Source: Dendrocalamus latiflorus (Eukaryota; Streptophyta; Magnoliopsida; Poales; Poaceae). From it: DNA of 64,000 bases. Shown here piece by piece: positions 1 to 11,830 of the stretch. The position numbers and the translations under genes are program-made. Within the stretch, counting starts at the first letter, position 1. Every line of letters starts with the position of its first letter. A model generated the notes under the pieces. That model was not told the origin of the DNA, ran no database searches, and saw nothing but the letters and a program-made list of their open reading frames with translations. The stretch spans positions 13,225,884-13,289,883 of the forward strand of contig CM029650.1 in NCBI GenBank assembly GCA_017311315.1, in the 5' to 3' direction.

Positions 1-450
1 GACACGATGGCGTGATTTGGCCCACAGTGTTCCGGTGATGCTCCGGCGAGGCTCCGGTGAAGGCGAGGGAAGCACCATGTAGAACGCACGAAGGCGAAGC
101 CAATGATGTGGTCAATGGTGGTTTGTAGGCAGCGCAAATGGCCAAGGAACGATGTTCAGTTGGTGAGAGAAAAATGCCGATTGCGGCGAGGAGGAAGGTG
201 GGAGGACTTGAGATTTTTGGGAATGGATGAGGATGAGGAGGGGCACCCGGGGCTCTCTTTTATAGGGGTGAACGGCTAGATGTGGAGATCTGCGCGGCGT
301 GTCATCTAACAAAACGGGCGCATGAAATTGAGGGCTAAGACCGGGAATGGAGGAGTCTTGATGAGTGGGATCGAATGCTCTTGATTGTGCAAAGAATGGT
401 GGAGAAAATCACAGAGATTTAAAAGCTTTAGAGGTCGCTCATGGCGATAG
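1..450. other. Unclassified sequence upstream of element A1
   Basis: No coding region is supported here. The stretch is moderately GC-rich with repeated CTCCGG-type motifs near the start and a TATA-like TTTTATAGG around 259-267. This composition is common in non-coding parts of grass retrotransposons, so it may be a piece of an older element, but I cannot assign it. The five bases before A1 (446-450) are GATAG, a candidate target duplication that cannot be tested because the far end of A1 is lost. Confidence 0.4.
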
Positions 451-1519
451 TGATGTGACCACGCCACAAACACATACGACAATAACGCCCAATATCAAGA
501 TTGAACTAAAGGTAAATTCGTTTCTTCAGCCTTAACATATTTTAAATGAGAACATGATACTTTCTAATGATGAAAATATATATTTTTACAGCACCACTTC
601 ACTTTTACACCAATTCAAGCAAAAGTTCAAGATGGACACGTTTTGGATTGTAATTCGGCCTCCAGATCAATTCGGATTCAGCCTGACAGGACCAACTTCA
701 AATGTGCATAACTTTCACATATGAAGTCCGTTTGAGGTCCACGAGTACTTGTTGGAAAGATTTTCTCATCCTATTTCCAATGGATTTGGTGTCACCTCTA
801 AATTTTATCTGTACACACCGCAATCATCAAAAGAGTCCGTGTTGGGCACGTACTGGAATCGGATTCGGACTGCTGCAATGGTACAAGTTTAAACAGACAT
901 AACTTCCTCATACAGACTCTGTTTGGGACGTTCTTGTACTTCATGGAAAGCTTATCCAGTCTACTTTCCAACGGATCCAATGTTATCTTCAAATTCCATC
1001 CGAGCCGGCCGGAATCATCAAAACAATCCACGTTGATTTCTGAATCCGAGTAAAAAAGGGTGCTGCGCCACCTCCACTTAGGCCCATGGGCCTTGTAACC
1101 CTATGGTGTGCACTTGGACGTCCCAAGGGGTTATATAAGCCTTTTATTCATAGCTTTTAGGGTTAGGTTTTGTTTAGATCAGTTTAGCCCTATGTGCAAA
1201 CCCCACGTTGTCTCGTGTCGGCTAGACCAACAGATTCATGTTACAGAACCTCAACTATCCTTGTGCGACTTTTATATCTAGCAAGTTTCAGGTTGCTCAC
1301 TATCCTTGTTCTTGTGTGTTCTTCGGTTGCATACAAGAATAGACCTTCGTGGTCAGGTCAACCGCGTTCTTGGCACGGTTGATAACGACTTGGAGTGTGG
1401 TTCAGCGATTGCAAAGGCGCAAGCGACGTCGTATGGTTGTAGTCGGGTCGCAAGAGTCACCTCCACCAAAATCGATAGTTATCATCCTATCGGAAGATCG
1501 AGACCCCATCGCCTCATCA
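451..1519 (+). repeat. A1 5' LTR (short form, 1069 bp)
   Basis: Starts TGATGTGACC and ends CCTCATCA, followed after one base by the primer site. A TATATAA box lies at 1132-1138, preceded by a GGACGTCCCAAGGGG block shared with the E-family LTRs. Several near-copies of a roughly 190-bp segment (with TCATACGGACTCCGTTTGG-like text) are tandemly arranged inside U3. The 5' terminal repeat matches only TGATG/CATCA (5 bp), unlike the long-form LTRs. Confidence 0.85.
1132..1138 (+). promoter_or_regulatory. TATA box of A1 5' LTR
   Basis: TATATAA immediately downstream of a GGACGTCCC block. The same arrangement occurs in E2 (44183-44189), which supports its role as the U3 promoter core. The transcription start itself is not visible. 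Confidence 0.6.
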
Positions 1520-1521
1520 GT

Positions 1522-1533
1522 TGGTATCAGAGC
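1522..1533 (+). other. A1 primer-binding site (initiator tRNA-Met type)
   Basis: TGGTATCAGAGC two bases after the LTR end is the standard plant primer site complementary to the 3' end of initiator tRNA-Met. The identical site is present in A5, F, H and in the pol-bearing element D, which makes shared minus-strand priming likely. Confidence 0.85.
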
Positions 1534-2827
1534 TTCAGTTGACCGGTAGGAATTCTTTGTATCCGAAGTTAGTAGATTGATTTTTATTTCCCATAGTCCA
1601 GAAAAATTGCCCCGCAAAAAGAGTTAATTTCCGCTGTCCAAACCTCGTTGTGCCATTCAATCTGTTAGTTTTGGTTTGCTAAATTGAATTTGTGTCCGTT
1701 TTAGCTTTGTCTAGTTGCTGGTCATATTTTTGTTCCTATAAAAATCCAAACAAAAAAAATTCCACCACCCCAAACCCTAATTCCAATTTCGGCTGATTTT
1801 TCCTTTCTCTGCAGCCGCCACCAAAAAAGCCATAACTTTTGATTCCGAGATTATTTTTGAGTGAGACCACCGCCATTTATTTCACAACTTCATTGTCCAT
1901 CTATCTGTAAAATTTCACATCATTCCAGGGAGGAAGTTAAGAGATATCTACGGTGGAAGTTGACCTAAAATTGCAGATTGAATCTACAACAGTCGGCACT
2001 TGTGAATTTTGTGCGAATTTTTCGGTCGGTTTTCAGAACTTGGCTCCAAAACAAAAGTTGTAGAAAAAGCCATCAAAAAATGGGGAAAAAGAATCATTGA
2101 AAAAAAAGGCAACTGACAAAAAGTTACGGCCGAAATACCGACGTGCTGTCCAGTGGACAGAAATCTTCAGTTTTCAAGTTTTGGATCAATCCTTGTGTTC
2201 TTCAATTCCAGATTGCATTCAATTGAATTATCTTGCATTTACCACTCCTATAAATTACCATACACATATTTTAGCCTTCTTCCATCCTTGGTTGGTCAGT
2301 AACATAGGCTAAGTGCTAGATACGAACTATAATTCAATTCTGTGCAATTTTTGAAATTAATTGATTGTTTTCCTTTGCTACAAAATACATAGCCTATCCA
2401 AGCTCCACTTTTCTACTAACCGAATAGGTCTCGCTGTACCTTGCAATCGCTTTACTCATCACTTGAGTTAGATTTATCACGAACCAGCCACCGGTTGCAC
2501 CACCTGTTTGATTTGGTAAGAACTTATAAGAATTTGGTAAGAGCTTGAGATATGCGTGACTTGATTTGAGCCTCCATATCCTAGTAGTTGATAGGAACAT
2601 TTAGTTGTGATTTGTTTCCTTATTTTCTACTAACAATGACAGGCTTGAGAAAATTGGTAGATTATGATGTCATCGCGGGCAGATTTGAACTTGAAGGGAA
2701 ACAATTACCGGTATATATCTTGCCACTCACCGCTGAGAGTACGTCGTCGGACTACTTCTTGTGGGTTACTATGATGGATAGCTACTTTGAAAGACAAGAT
2801 CTTAATCCTTATGAGAAGATGAGCATG

Positions 2828-3885
2828 TGATGTGACCACGCCACAAACACATACGACAATAGCGTCCAATATCAAGATTGAACTAAAGGTGGATTCGTTT
2901 CTTGAGCCTCAACATATTTTAAATGAGAATATGACACTACCTAATAATGAAAATATATATTTTTACAGCACCACGTCACTTTTACACCAATTCAAAAGAG
3001 TCCTTGTTGGACCCGTACTGGAATCAGATTCAGACTGCTGCAATGGTGCAAGTTTAAACGGACGTAACTTTCTCATACGGACTCCGTTCGAGACGTTCTT
3101 GGACTTGATGGAAAGCTTATCAAGTATAATTTCTAAAGGATTCAACCCCATCTTCAAATTCTATCCGCGACAGCCACAATCGTCAAAAGAGTCCGTGTTG
3201 GTCACGTACTGGAATCAGATTCGGACTGCTGCAATGGTGGAAGTTGAAACGAACGTAACTTTCTCATACAGACTCCGTTTGGGACGTTCTTGTACTTCAT
3301 GGAAATCTTATGAAGTCTACTTTCCAACGGATCCAACCTCATCTTGAAATTCCATCCGAGCCGGCTGCAATCAGCAGAACAATCCACGTTGGTTTTTGAG
3401 TCCGAGTCAAAAGGGTGCTGCGCCACCACCAATTGGGCCCATGGGCCTTGTAACCCTAGAGCATGCACTTTGGACGCCCCTCCTGGTTGTTCTCCCTATA
3501 AGGACCCGCCGCCTCCCTTGTTAGGACTTAGGTTTTGTTTAGATCAGTTTAGCCCCATGTGCAAACTCCACGTTGTCTCTTGTGTCGACTAGACCAACAG
3601 ATTCGTGTTACAGAACCTCAACTATCCTTGTGCGACTTTTATATCTAGCAAATTTCAGGTTGCTCACTATCCTTGTTCTTGCGTGTTCTTCAGTTGCATG
3701 CAGGAATAGACCTTCGTGGTCAGGTCAACCGCGTTCTTGGCACGGTTGATAACGACTTGGAGTGTGGTTCAGCGATTGCTAAGGCGCAAGCGACGTCGTA
3801 CGGTTGTAGTCGGGTCGCAAGAGTCACCTCCACCAAAATCGAAGTTATCATCCTATCGGAAGATCGGGACCCTATCGCCTCATCA
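2828..3885 (+). repeat. A2: solo LTR of family A (short form) inside A1 gag
   Basis: The LTR runs from TGATGTGACC to CCTATCGCCTCATCA and is flanked by perfect 5-bp target duplications GCATG (2823-2827 and 3886-3890). Removing it reconnects the A1 reading frame to the order seen in A5. The perfect duplication proves that TGATGTGACC is a real LTR end and not a truncated longer one. It arose by LTR-LTR recombination that removed the internal region. Confidence 0.93.
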
Positions 3886-5133
3886 GCATGACAAGGACAG
3901 CGCTGATTGGTGATGTTCAACATTGGTGGTCGAATCTCGAGTTCCACTATATATACACATGGGAGGAAATGAAAAAGAAATTGCGACATGGTTTTGTACC
4001 TCCAGCACCCACGGTCACAAGCGAGGTGGAACCTGAGGTAATTGAAAATGTTGATATGTTTTGGTTCCTACTCCATCTACAGATACCACCGAGATACTTG
4101 AAGAGGTGAAGGATGATCTGGTGCATCTTATGCCATTAGAGGAGAAGTTTGAGGTACCTACAGTATCTGATGAGGACGATAATGACAAAGTTACTGATTT
4201 GGTGCTACAACAAGACATAGATCAACCTTGTGAGTATATACCTGCTGTAGTGCAATCTTTTGATATTCCTTGTGTTAACTTGAACAAACCACGTGCTGAT
4301 CTAAATTCTCATAATTTTGCACATGTCGAATTAATTACACATAAGGAAGTATTTGATAGAATATCCCCTGCTGATGCATTGTGCTATATCAAGCTTAATG
4401 AGGCCGTTAGTTTGGATTGTGCTATGGAGAAAGTTTCTAAACTTGCATGTTCGAAATTCTTGTTTAGTGCCTACACCCCTGGGTATAAGTTTAATTTGAT
4501 TGGAGTTATGGTGTAGAAAATCAATTTTTTGTATATCGAATATGCATAACTTGTGATCACATGGATGAATTAAAGCTTGCTGTTTTGGACAACAATTCTT
4601 GTGTGTTGAATCTTGTTCAATATGAGAGGGAAGTAAAATTTAGTACTCATCCAATACCTATGTGTTCATCTATTTTTGCACCATCTAGTATGGACAATCT
4701 GAATAAAGATGGTGAATTATGGAAGAACTTACAAACTTTTCACCCTTGCTAGATAAATTTGCTATTGCTCAATTGAGATATGATTATATAGATGAACTTT
4801 GCTTGATTCCAAAAGTTGTAGCTTTGCCCATATGTGCCACCACTGTAAGTTTACAACTTCAGAGAGTTGAATTGTATAAATGCTTCACTTACATTTGCAA
4901 AACTAGTTGGAATAATTGCTGTGTGAGAAATTTTGATTTGCTCACTAACATATATGATTACTCTTGGGGTTAATAATACAATGAGCTTTTATGATCACTG
5001 CTATTTTATAACATTAATTGTGGAACAACGAAGAACTACTAAAACGGATGACATATACATATACCATGCATACACCTTGGCTTCTTTGTTACCCTATTTT
5101 CAGCTTATCAAAAGCCGAGGATGGCTTTGTTTG

Positions 5134-5147
5134 CAAGAAAGAGAGGA
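5134..5147 (+). other. A1 upstream polypurine tract, interrupted
   Basis: Reads CAAGAAAGAGAGGA followed by TGATGAGAAC. In long-form elements the same place reads CAAGAAGGGGAGGA followed by TGATGAGGAC. It is exactly 264 bp before the real 3' LTR start at 5412, so this degraded site was evidently not used by A1. Confidence 0.7.
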
Positions 5148-5397
5148 TGATGAGAACATGTACTCTATGGATACAACCATATTTGCTATGCTTGTTGTTT
5201 CAATTACAAGAACTCCTACGCATCACTTAAATTATCAGGTGAGTTCGTTTCAAACAGGTTTCACTTTGTTTGACAAAGAACTTATGATATTACATAATGA
5301 GAGTTTGTTGCATCATTTGTTATATACTGAGATTTATGATCAAGATCATGCGATACGTGAGGCAACATATTTGTTAAAACCGAGGACGGTTTTCTAT

Positions 5398-5411
5398 CAA
5401 GAAGGGGAGGA
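5398..5411 (+). other. A1 polypurine tract in use
   Basis: CAAGAAGGGGAGGA immediately before the 3' LTR start TGATGTGACC. This is the plus-strand primer. Read as protein it gives Gln-Glu-Gly-Glu-Asp, as in the other families of the window. Confidence 0.8.
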
Positions 5412-6394
5412 TGATGTGACCACGCCACAAACACATATGACAATAGAGGTGAATTCGTTTCTTCAGCCTCAACATATTTTAAATGAGAATATGATGCTTT
5501 CTAATGATGAAAATATATATTTTTACTGCACCACGTCACTTTTATACCAATTCAAGAAAGAGTTCAAGATGGACACGTTTTGGATTCCAATTCGGCCTCC
5601 AGATCAATTTGGATTCAACCTGACAGGCCCAACTTCAAATGTGCATAACTTTCACATATGAAGTCCGTTTGAGGTCCATGAGTACTTGTTGAAAAGATCT
5701 GATGTCACCTCTAAATTCCATAACTTTCCAATGGATCTGATGTCACCTCTAAATTCCATCTGTACGCACCGTAATCATCAAAAGAGTCCGTATTGGGCAC
5801 GTACTGGAATCGAATTCGGACTGTTGCAATGGTGCAAGTTTAAACGGGCATAACTTCCTCATACGGACTCCGTTTGGGGCGTTCTTGTACTTCATGGAAA
5901 GCTTATCAAGTCTACTTTCCAACGGATTCAACTACATCTTCAACTTCCATTCGAGCCGGCCGGAATCATCAAAACAATCCATGTTGGTTTCTGAATCCGA
6001 GTAAAAAGGGGGCTGCGCTACCTCCACTTAGGCCCATGGGCCTTGTAACCCTAGGGTGTGCACTTGGATGTCCCAAGGGTTATATAAGCCTTTTATTCAT
6101 AGCATTTAGGGTTAGGTTTTGTTTAGATCAGTTTAGCCCCATGTGCAAACTCCACGTTGTCTCTTGTGTCGGCTAGACCAACAGATTCGTGTTACAAAAC
6201 CTCAACTATCCTTGTGCGACTTTTATATCTAGCAAGTTTCAGGTTGCTCACTATCCTTGTTCTTGCGTGTTCTTCGGTTGCATGCAGGAATAGACCTTCG
6301 TGGTCAGGTCAACCGCGTTCTTGGCACGGTTGATAACGACTTGGAGTGTGGTTAAGCGATTGCTAAGGGGCAAGCGACGTCGTACGGTTGTAGT
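5412..6394 (+). repeat. A1 3' LTR, truncated at its 3' end
   Basis: It matches the 5' LTR from TGATGTGACC through TATATAAG (near 6083) to ...GTTGTAGTCG, where it breaks off about 85 bp before the expected ...CCTCATCA end. The next bases (AGATATGCAAGAGGCTCGG) belong to the gag of element B1. Compared with the 5' LTR it carries a small local duplication near 5700-5760. Confidence 0.8.
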
Positions 6395-6400
6395 CGAGAT

Positions 6401-8180
6401 ATGCAAGAGGCTCGGGGCCAGCAGGTCGCTCCAGTAATCGCGCCCGAGCCCACGCCGGAGAGGGCGGACAATCGCGAAGCCCTCACGTCTAGCCGCGTGC
6501 CGCGGCGGCGCCTAGATCCAGAGTCCCCGCTTTCGGTGGGGCTGCAGCAGGCGGCATGGCCCGAAGACTTCAAGTTTCCTAGCGTCATCGACCCGTACAA
6601 AGGCGACACGGACCCTCGCGAGTTCGTGCGCGTGTACGAAACCGCGGTCGAGGCTGCGGGCAGAGACGACACCACGAAGGCGAAGGGACTCCCCCTCGCG
6701 CTGCAAGGAGTGGCGCTCTCTTGGTTTTTTACCATAGAGCCGGGCTCCATCTACGCATGGGAGCAGCTCCGCGACCGCCTTCACAACAACTTCCAGGGAA
6801 ACTATGTCGAGCGAGTCGACGCGGACCAGCTCTTCGCTGTGAAGCAAAAGCCCTCGGAGAAGCTCCGGGACTACTTCAAGCGCTTCGCCAAGATTCAATG
6901 CCAAGTAAAAGACGTTAATGAAACCACCATCGTTAATGCAGCCATACAGGGCCTTCGTCCGGGCCCAATGGCCGAGTACCACGCGCGGAGGCCAATCAAG
7001 ACAGTCGCCAAGCTCTTCGACAAAATGGACGAGTATGCGCGGGCGGAGGAGGATGCGCGAAGACGCAGCATCACCGCCCTCGACCTCGCCCATGAAGAGT
7101 GCCCCCCGTGCGAGGTGGGGGCGGGTGGTCCCTCCTCGAAGCAGGGCCGCAGCCGAGAGCCCCGAGGCAGCGATACCGGGGTACAGGAAGGCTCTTCAGG
7201 GGGCAGGCATAAACCTCGGCGCCACCAGCGCAGATCACAGGCGGCCTATCATGTCCTCGACACCGGGAGCGCCCGCCAAGGACCCGACCTCGTCTCATGG
7301 AGGGGAGACCGGGGATCGGAAGGCGGACTCGGTTGCGGCGGCCAACCCCACGCAGAACAAGAGCTCCTACATTATGGCAAGTGGTGCGAGCTGCACGGCT
7401 ACGGTGATCATTACACAAGGGCATGCACCGCAGTTATGGAGCTGCGGAGGGTGGCGGCCGGGTCTCGGGCTCTGCCTTCCCGGCCCCTCGCCGGAGCCCA
7501 CGTGGGGCACCCAAGGGGTACCCCCCTGCGAGCCACCGCAGCGGAAGGCGCGCAGCATCGCACCATCAGCATCATCACCGGAGGTTCCTCTTCAAGGGCC
7601 CCCGGGGAGCAGCCGCAATCGTGGATGCCGCCCGGCAACATCACCTTCGACTTGAACGATGCCAGGGGTGTGGAGTACCCTAACCAAGACCCTCTGGTCA
7701 TCCAGGCCCTCATAGAACGCTGTGACGTCAGGCGCGTCCTTGTCGACGGGGGAAGCTCCGCCAATATCCTGTTCGCAGAGGCCCTTGACCATATGGGGAT
7801 CCCCCGCAGCCGGCTACAGCAGCCAGGAGCTCCACTTCAAGGCCTCGGAGGTCAACCGCTGCAGGCCCTGGGGCACGTGTCCCTTCCGGTCACTTTCCGT
7901 CAGGAGGGCAACAAGGGTAATATCCGGATCGAGCATGTCATCTTCGACGTCGTGGATATCCCACATCCCTACAACGCCATACTGGGGCGACCCGCCATCA
8001 ACTCTTTCGAGGCGATCCCACACTACGCGTTTTTGTGTGTGAAGCTCCCGGGCCCGGAGGGTGTTATCACCGTCTTCGGCGATCAGGACCTAGCCAGACG
8101 TGCTGAGATCGGCAGCCGAGTTCCGCATCGCCCGGTGCACGCCCTCTCCGACACGCTCGGCGAGGGGCCCTCCGCCCCCG
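6401..8180 (+). pseudogene. B1 gag and aspartic protease
   Basis: The frame opens inside gag, since the N-terminus is deleted. The Retrotrans_gag domain is clear (WPEDFKFPS, GDTDPREFVRVYE, LQGVALSWFFTIEPGSI, LHNNFQGNYVERVDADQL, YFKRFAKIQCQVKDVNE). A CELHGYGDHYTRAC segment near 7388-7429 resembles the modified zinc-binding region of Tat gags. The protease motif VLVDGGSSANILF lies near 7737-7775 and its catalytic Asp is intact, followed by the AILGRPAIN flap-like segment near 7978. The gag-protease frame is lost around 8160-8180 in a C/G-rich run and pol continues in another frame. Confidence 0.8.
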
Positions 8181-8181
8181 G

Positions 8182-10089
8182 GTGGACCCCAAGCCTCGGC
8201 CCGAGGGCGGAGTCAAGAAGGTGCCGCTCCAGGCGGAGGGACAGTTTGTGTCCATCGGCGAGGGGCTCCCCCCGGGGGTCGAACGGGATCTGCTCCGAGT
8301 GCTTCAGAACAACGTTGACATTTTCGCATGGTCCCCGGAGGACATCAAGGGCGTAGACCGAGCGGTAATCGAGCATCGCTCGGCAGTCCGCCCCGACGCC
8401 AAGCCGGTCAAGCAAAGGCTTCGGCGTATGTCGATGGACCGGCAGCAGGCGGCCAAAACAGAGGTGGCGAAGCTTCTTCGGGCCGGGGTCATTCGCGAGG
8501 TCCACCATCCAGAGTGGCTCGCTAACCCGGTACTAGTCAAAAAGGCCAGCGGGGCCTGGTGCATGTGCATCGACTTCACGGCGCTAAACAAGGCGTGCCC
8601 AAAGGACAATTACCCCTTGCCGCGCATCGATCAGCTGGTCGACGCCACCGCTGGGTGCGAACTAATGAGTTTCTTGGACGCCTATTCCGGCTACCACCAG
8701 GTATACATGGCCGAAGATGACGAGGAGAAGACCAGTTTCATCACACCACTTGGGACGTTCTGCTTCGTCAGGATGCCCTTTGGCTTGAAGAACGTAGGCG
8801 CTACCTTTACCCGCCTCGTCGCTATTGCCTTGGCCGCCCAGCTCGGGAGGAACGTCGAAGCTTACGTCGATGACGTGGTGGTCAAAACTCGGCGGCTTGC
8901 TCTGCATGGCCGGGACCTCCAGGAGACCTTCGACAACCTCCGGAAGGCGGGCATCAAGTTCAACCCCGACAAATGTGTCTTCGGGGTGCAGGCGGGCAAA
9001 CTCCTAGGTTTCCTCGTGTCCGGACGGGAAATCCAGGCGAACCCCGACAAAGTAGACGCCATCCTGGGTATGGAGCCGCCCAAGACAACGAGGGAGGTCC
9101 AGAGGCTGGCGGGCCGCATGGCAGCACTAAGCCGCTTCCTATCCAGGGCGGCGGAGCGGGGCCTGCCATTCTTCAAGACACTCCGCGGGTGCGACGGATT
9201 TCGTTGGGACGGCGATTGCGCGAAGGCCTTCAATGAGCTCAAGGAGCACCTGGCAAGCCTCCCCACCCTGGTCGCCCCGGCACCAGAGGCTCCCCTCCTG
9301 CTCTATCTGGCCGCGTCAGCCACCGCGGTCAGCGCCGTCCTCGTCTTAGAGGAGGGCGCCAGGCAGCGGCCCGTATACTTTGTCTCTGAAGCCCTCCAAG
9401 GCGCCAAGACAAGATACACGGAGCTTGAGAAGCTCGCCTACGCGCTGGTCATGGCCTCCAGGAAACTTCGGCATTACTTTCTGGCCCACCTGATCACAGT
9501 GCCTTCCTCATTCCCCCTGACAGAGATGTTACACAACAAGGAGTCCACAGGGCGCATCGGCAAATGAGCTGCCGAGCTCGCTCCCTTCTCCTTGACATAT
9601 GCCTCACGAACGGCAATAAAATCCCAAGTCCTTGCGGATTTTCTCGCCGAATGGACCCCGCCGGCCCAGCCCGTCCAGACGCACGATGACCCCGTCTGGA
9701 CGCTCACCATCGACGGAGCCTACGGCGTCGCGGGCGCGGGCGTAGGTGCGGTGATCGCCACGCCCGAAGGACAGCGCTTGCTATACTCGGCGCGCCTTGC
9801 CTTCCCCGCTACCAACAACACGGCTGAGTACGAGGCACTGCTCTTTGGCCTGACGAAGCTCAAGGCAGTCGGCGCGAGACGGGTGCTAGTCCGCACCGAC
9901 TCGCGCTTGGTGGCTGGTCATGTGGACAAGTCATATCAAGCCAAGGACCCTGAGTTGGCCAAGTACCTCGCGGCTGTGAGAGCGAGGGAAAGGCACTTTT
10001 TGGGCGTCACCGTCAAGGCCATCCCCCGCGCGGAGAATGAGCAGGCCGACGCCCTCGCTAAGGCGGCTAGCCAGCAACTGCCCCCCTGA
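8182..10089 (+). pseudogene. B1 reverse transcriptase, RNase H and second RNase H
   Basis: The RT palm is visible: WCMCIDFTALNKACPKDNYPLP, FLDAYSGYHQ, FGLKNVGATF and the catalytic YVDD at about 8863. The connection and RNase H follow (AGRMAALSRF, then LLLYLAAS and SEALQGAKTRY with a mid-domain YTELEKLAYAL). The frame is interrupted by one TGA at 9565-9567 where the family has Trp, and reopens in the same frame. From 9700 an archaeal-type RNase H is seen (TIDGAYGVAGAGVGAVI, NNTAEYEALLFGL, RTDSRLVAGHV, ENEQADALAK). This second RNase H is typical of the Tat group. Confidence 0.85.
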
Positions 10090-10099
10090 TGGGGCGTTT

Positions 10100-11260
10100 T
10101 ACGAAATATTATTGCAGGCGGCCATCGCGCAGGACAACCGGGACGCGGCACTTGTCCATCACATCGACCGGCCAGGTGACTAGCACGAGCCCATCTTCAA
10201 TGTTTTGCAAGGCATCGCCGGGCCGGAGAACCCCGCCGAGCTGCGGCGTTTGCAGCACCGCGCAAGATCCTTCCAGGCGTTCGAAGGGAGACTCTACAAG
10301 AGAGGGGTTTGCGCACCGCTCTTGCGCTGCCTCTCGCCTGAGGGGGGAAAAGAGCTCCTTGCGGAGATCCACGCGGGCGCGTGCGGGTCCCACCGGGCAC
10401 CGAGGTCGTTAGTCGACAAGGCGTTCAGGCAAGGCTTCTACTGGCCAACTGCCATCGCCGACGCCCAGGACCTCGTCCGTCGGTGCCAAGGGTGCCAGTG
10501 GATGGCGCGCATCGTCCGCAGGCCCCCGACGAGCCTCAACCCCATTCCTCCGGTGTGGCCACAAGCACGCTGGGGCCTCGACATAGTAGGACCACTGGCC
10601 CGAGCTCCAGGGGACCTGCGGTTCGTGGTAGTCGCGCTGAAGTATTTCTCCAGATGGCCGGAAGCAGTCGCCCTGGCTAAAGTAACCTCTGCGGCCGTAC
10701 AGCGCTTCCTCTGGCAAAACATCATATGTCGCTTCGGCGTGCCCCGGGAGCTCACGGTCGACAACGGCCTGCAGTTCGACGCCACCCTTTTCAAAGAATA
10801 TTGTGGCAGCATGGGCATCACCCTTCGATTCGCCTCGGTAGGGCATCCCCAGTCCAACGGGGCGGTCGAACGGGCGAATGGCGCCATCTCCGCCGCCATC
10901 AAAAAGCGCCTGGTTGGGTTGCCGAAGGGCAAGTGGCCAAGCAAGCTTCACAACGTTCTTTGGTCACTTTGCACAACGGTAACGCGTCCAACGGGATTCA
11001 CGCCGTTCAAACTCCTTTTCGGCGACGAAGCAGTGACGCCAGAGGAAATCAAGGCCGGCTCGCGGAGGGTCCTCATCCAAGCACCCGAAGAGGACCGCCG
11101 TGTGTCCTTGGACCTCCTCGACGGGCTACGGGCAGATGCAGCCCACCATGTCGAGAAGTATGCGCGGCAGACAATGCATACTCGGGACCGCTCTATATGC
11201 CCGCGGGGATTCAAGCCTGGGGATCTCGTTCTCAGAGTGGCGCTCCAGGCGGAGACCGCT
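10100..11260 (+). pseudogene. B1 integrase
   Basis: After a frame change near 10090 the integrase region reads in another frame. The zinc-binding HHCC part is present (EIHAGACGSHRAP..., then CQGCQW). The DDE core follows: GLDIVGPLA (first Asp near 10578), TVDNGLQF (second Asp near 10760), and HPQSNGAVERANG with the catalytic Glu near 10870. The C-terminal part contains PEEIKAGSRR and FKPGDLVLR. The last, normally variable, segment runs into a tandem repeat. With the stops upstream this is not a functional polyprotein. Confidence 0.8.
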
Positions 11261-11261
11261 G

Positions 11262-11830
11262 GCTCTACTCCGACTCAGGCGCCAGCCTCCGCTGCCACCC
11301 GTTCGAAGGGTAAGGGACGGAGCGCGCGCGCTTCAGCTTCGACTCAGGCGCCAGCCTCCGCTGCCACCCGTTCGAAGGGTAGGGGACGGAGCGCGCGCGC
11401 CTCGGCTTCGACTCAGGCGCCAGCCTCCGCTGCCACCCGTTCGAAGGGTAGGGGACGGCGCGCGCGCGCGTCTACTCCGACTGGGCGCCAGCCTCCGCTG
11501 CCACCCGTTCGAAGGGTAGGGGACGGAGCGCGCGCGCCTCGTCTTCGACTCAGGCGCCAGCCTCCGCTGCCACCCATTCGAAGGGTAGGAGACGGAGCGC
11601 GCGCGCGCGTCTACTCCGACTGGGCGCCAGCCTCCGCTGCCACCCGTTCGAAGGGTAGGGGACGGAGCGCGCGCGCCTCGGCTTCGACTCAGGCGCCAGC
11701 CTCCACTGCCACCCGTTCGAAGGGTAGGGGACGGAGCGCGCGCACGTCTACTTCGACTAGGCGCCAGCCTCCGCTTCCACCCGTTCGAAGTGTAGGGGAC
11801 GGAGCGTGCGCGCGTCGCGCCTCCACTGTA
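11262..11830 (+). repeat. 69-bp tandem repeat after B1 integrase (8 copies)
   Basis: Eight units begin GCCAGCCTCCGCTGCC at 11281, 11350, 11419, 11487, 11556, 11626, 11695 and 11763, giving periods of 68-70 bp. Each unit contains CCCGTTCGAAGG and a GCGCGCGC run. Two alternating variants of the linker occur (GGCTTCGACTCAGG and CTACTCCGACTGGG), so some higher-order duplication is likely. With 69-bp units the integrase frame stays open and encodes a Ser/Ala/Arg-rich 23-residue repeat. Confidence 0.9.

Larger units (their letters stand above)
2636..5397 (+). pseudogene. A1 gag-like ORF (type I gag plus shared C-terminal region), broken
   Basis: The start ATG at 2636 lies in the family context CTACTAACAATGACAGG. 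The N-terminal part is a divergent Retrotrans_gag-like domain: after ...PYEKMSM the frame is cut by solo LTR A2 and resumes at 3891 with GDVQHWWSNLEF and a TWEEMKKKLR...FVPP segment, typical of gypsy gag. No zinc knuckle is seen. From about 4200 it carries the family-wide C-terminal region (SLCYI-like, YTPGYKFNLIG, YRICITCDHMDELK, YICKTS motifs). Stops and frame changes (for example near 4514 and 4750) break it. Its closest relative here is the A5 ORF. Function of the C-terminal region is unknown; no enzyme motif is visible. Confidence 0.7.
451..6394 (+). mobile_element. A1: gag-only Ty3/gypsy-type LTR element, 3' LTR truncated
   Basis: The order is 5' LTR (451-1519), initiator-Met primer site (1522-1533), leader, gag-like ORF from 2636, polypurine tract (5398-5411) and 3' LTR (5412-6394). 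No protease, RT, RNase H or integrase motif is visible between the LTRs, so the element is non-autonomous. It is interrupted by solo LTR A2 of its own family at 2828-3885. The 3' LTR stops about 85 bp short of the family terminus and is joined directly to Tat element B1. The LTR is the short form: the upstream tract, 264 bp before the LTR start, is interrupted here. Confidence 0.85.

Noticed and set aside
1522..1533. tRNA gene at TGGTATCAGAGC sites
   Set aside because: Only the 12-base primer complement is present, always directly after an LTR; no cloverleaf surrounds it.
7071..7764. Long minus-strand open frames opposite B1 gag
   Set aside because: They are shadows of the GC-rich plus-strand gag-protease coding.
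11262..11830. CRISPR-like or satellite centromere array
   Set aside because: The units are contiguous 69-bp repeats without unique spacers, short in total, and lie inside a retrotransposon frame.
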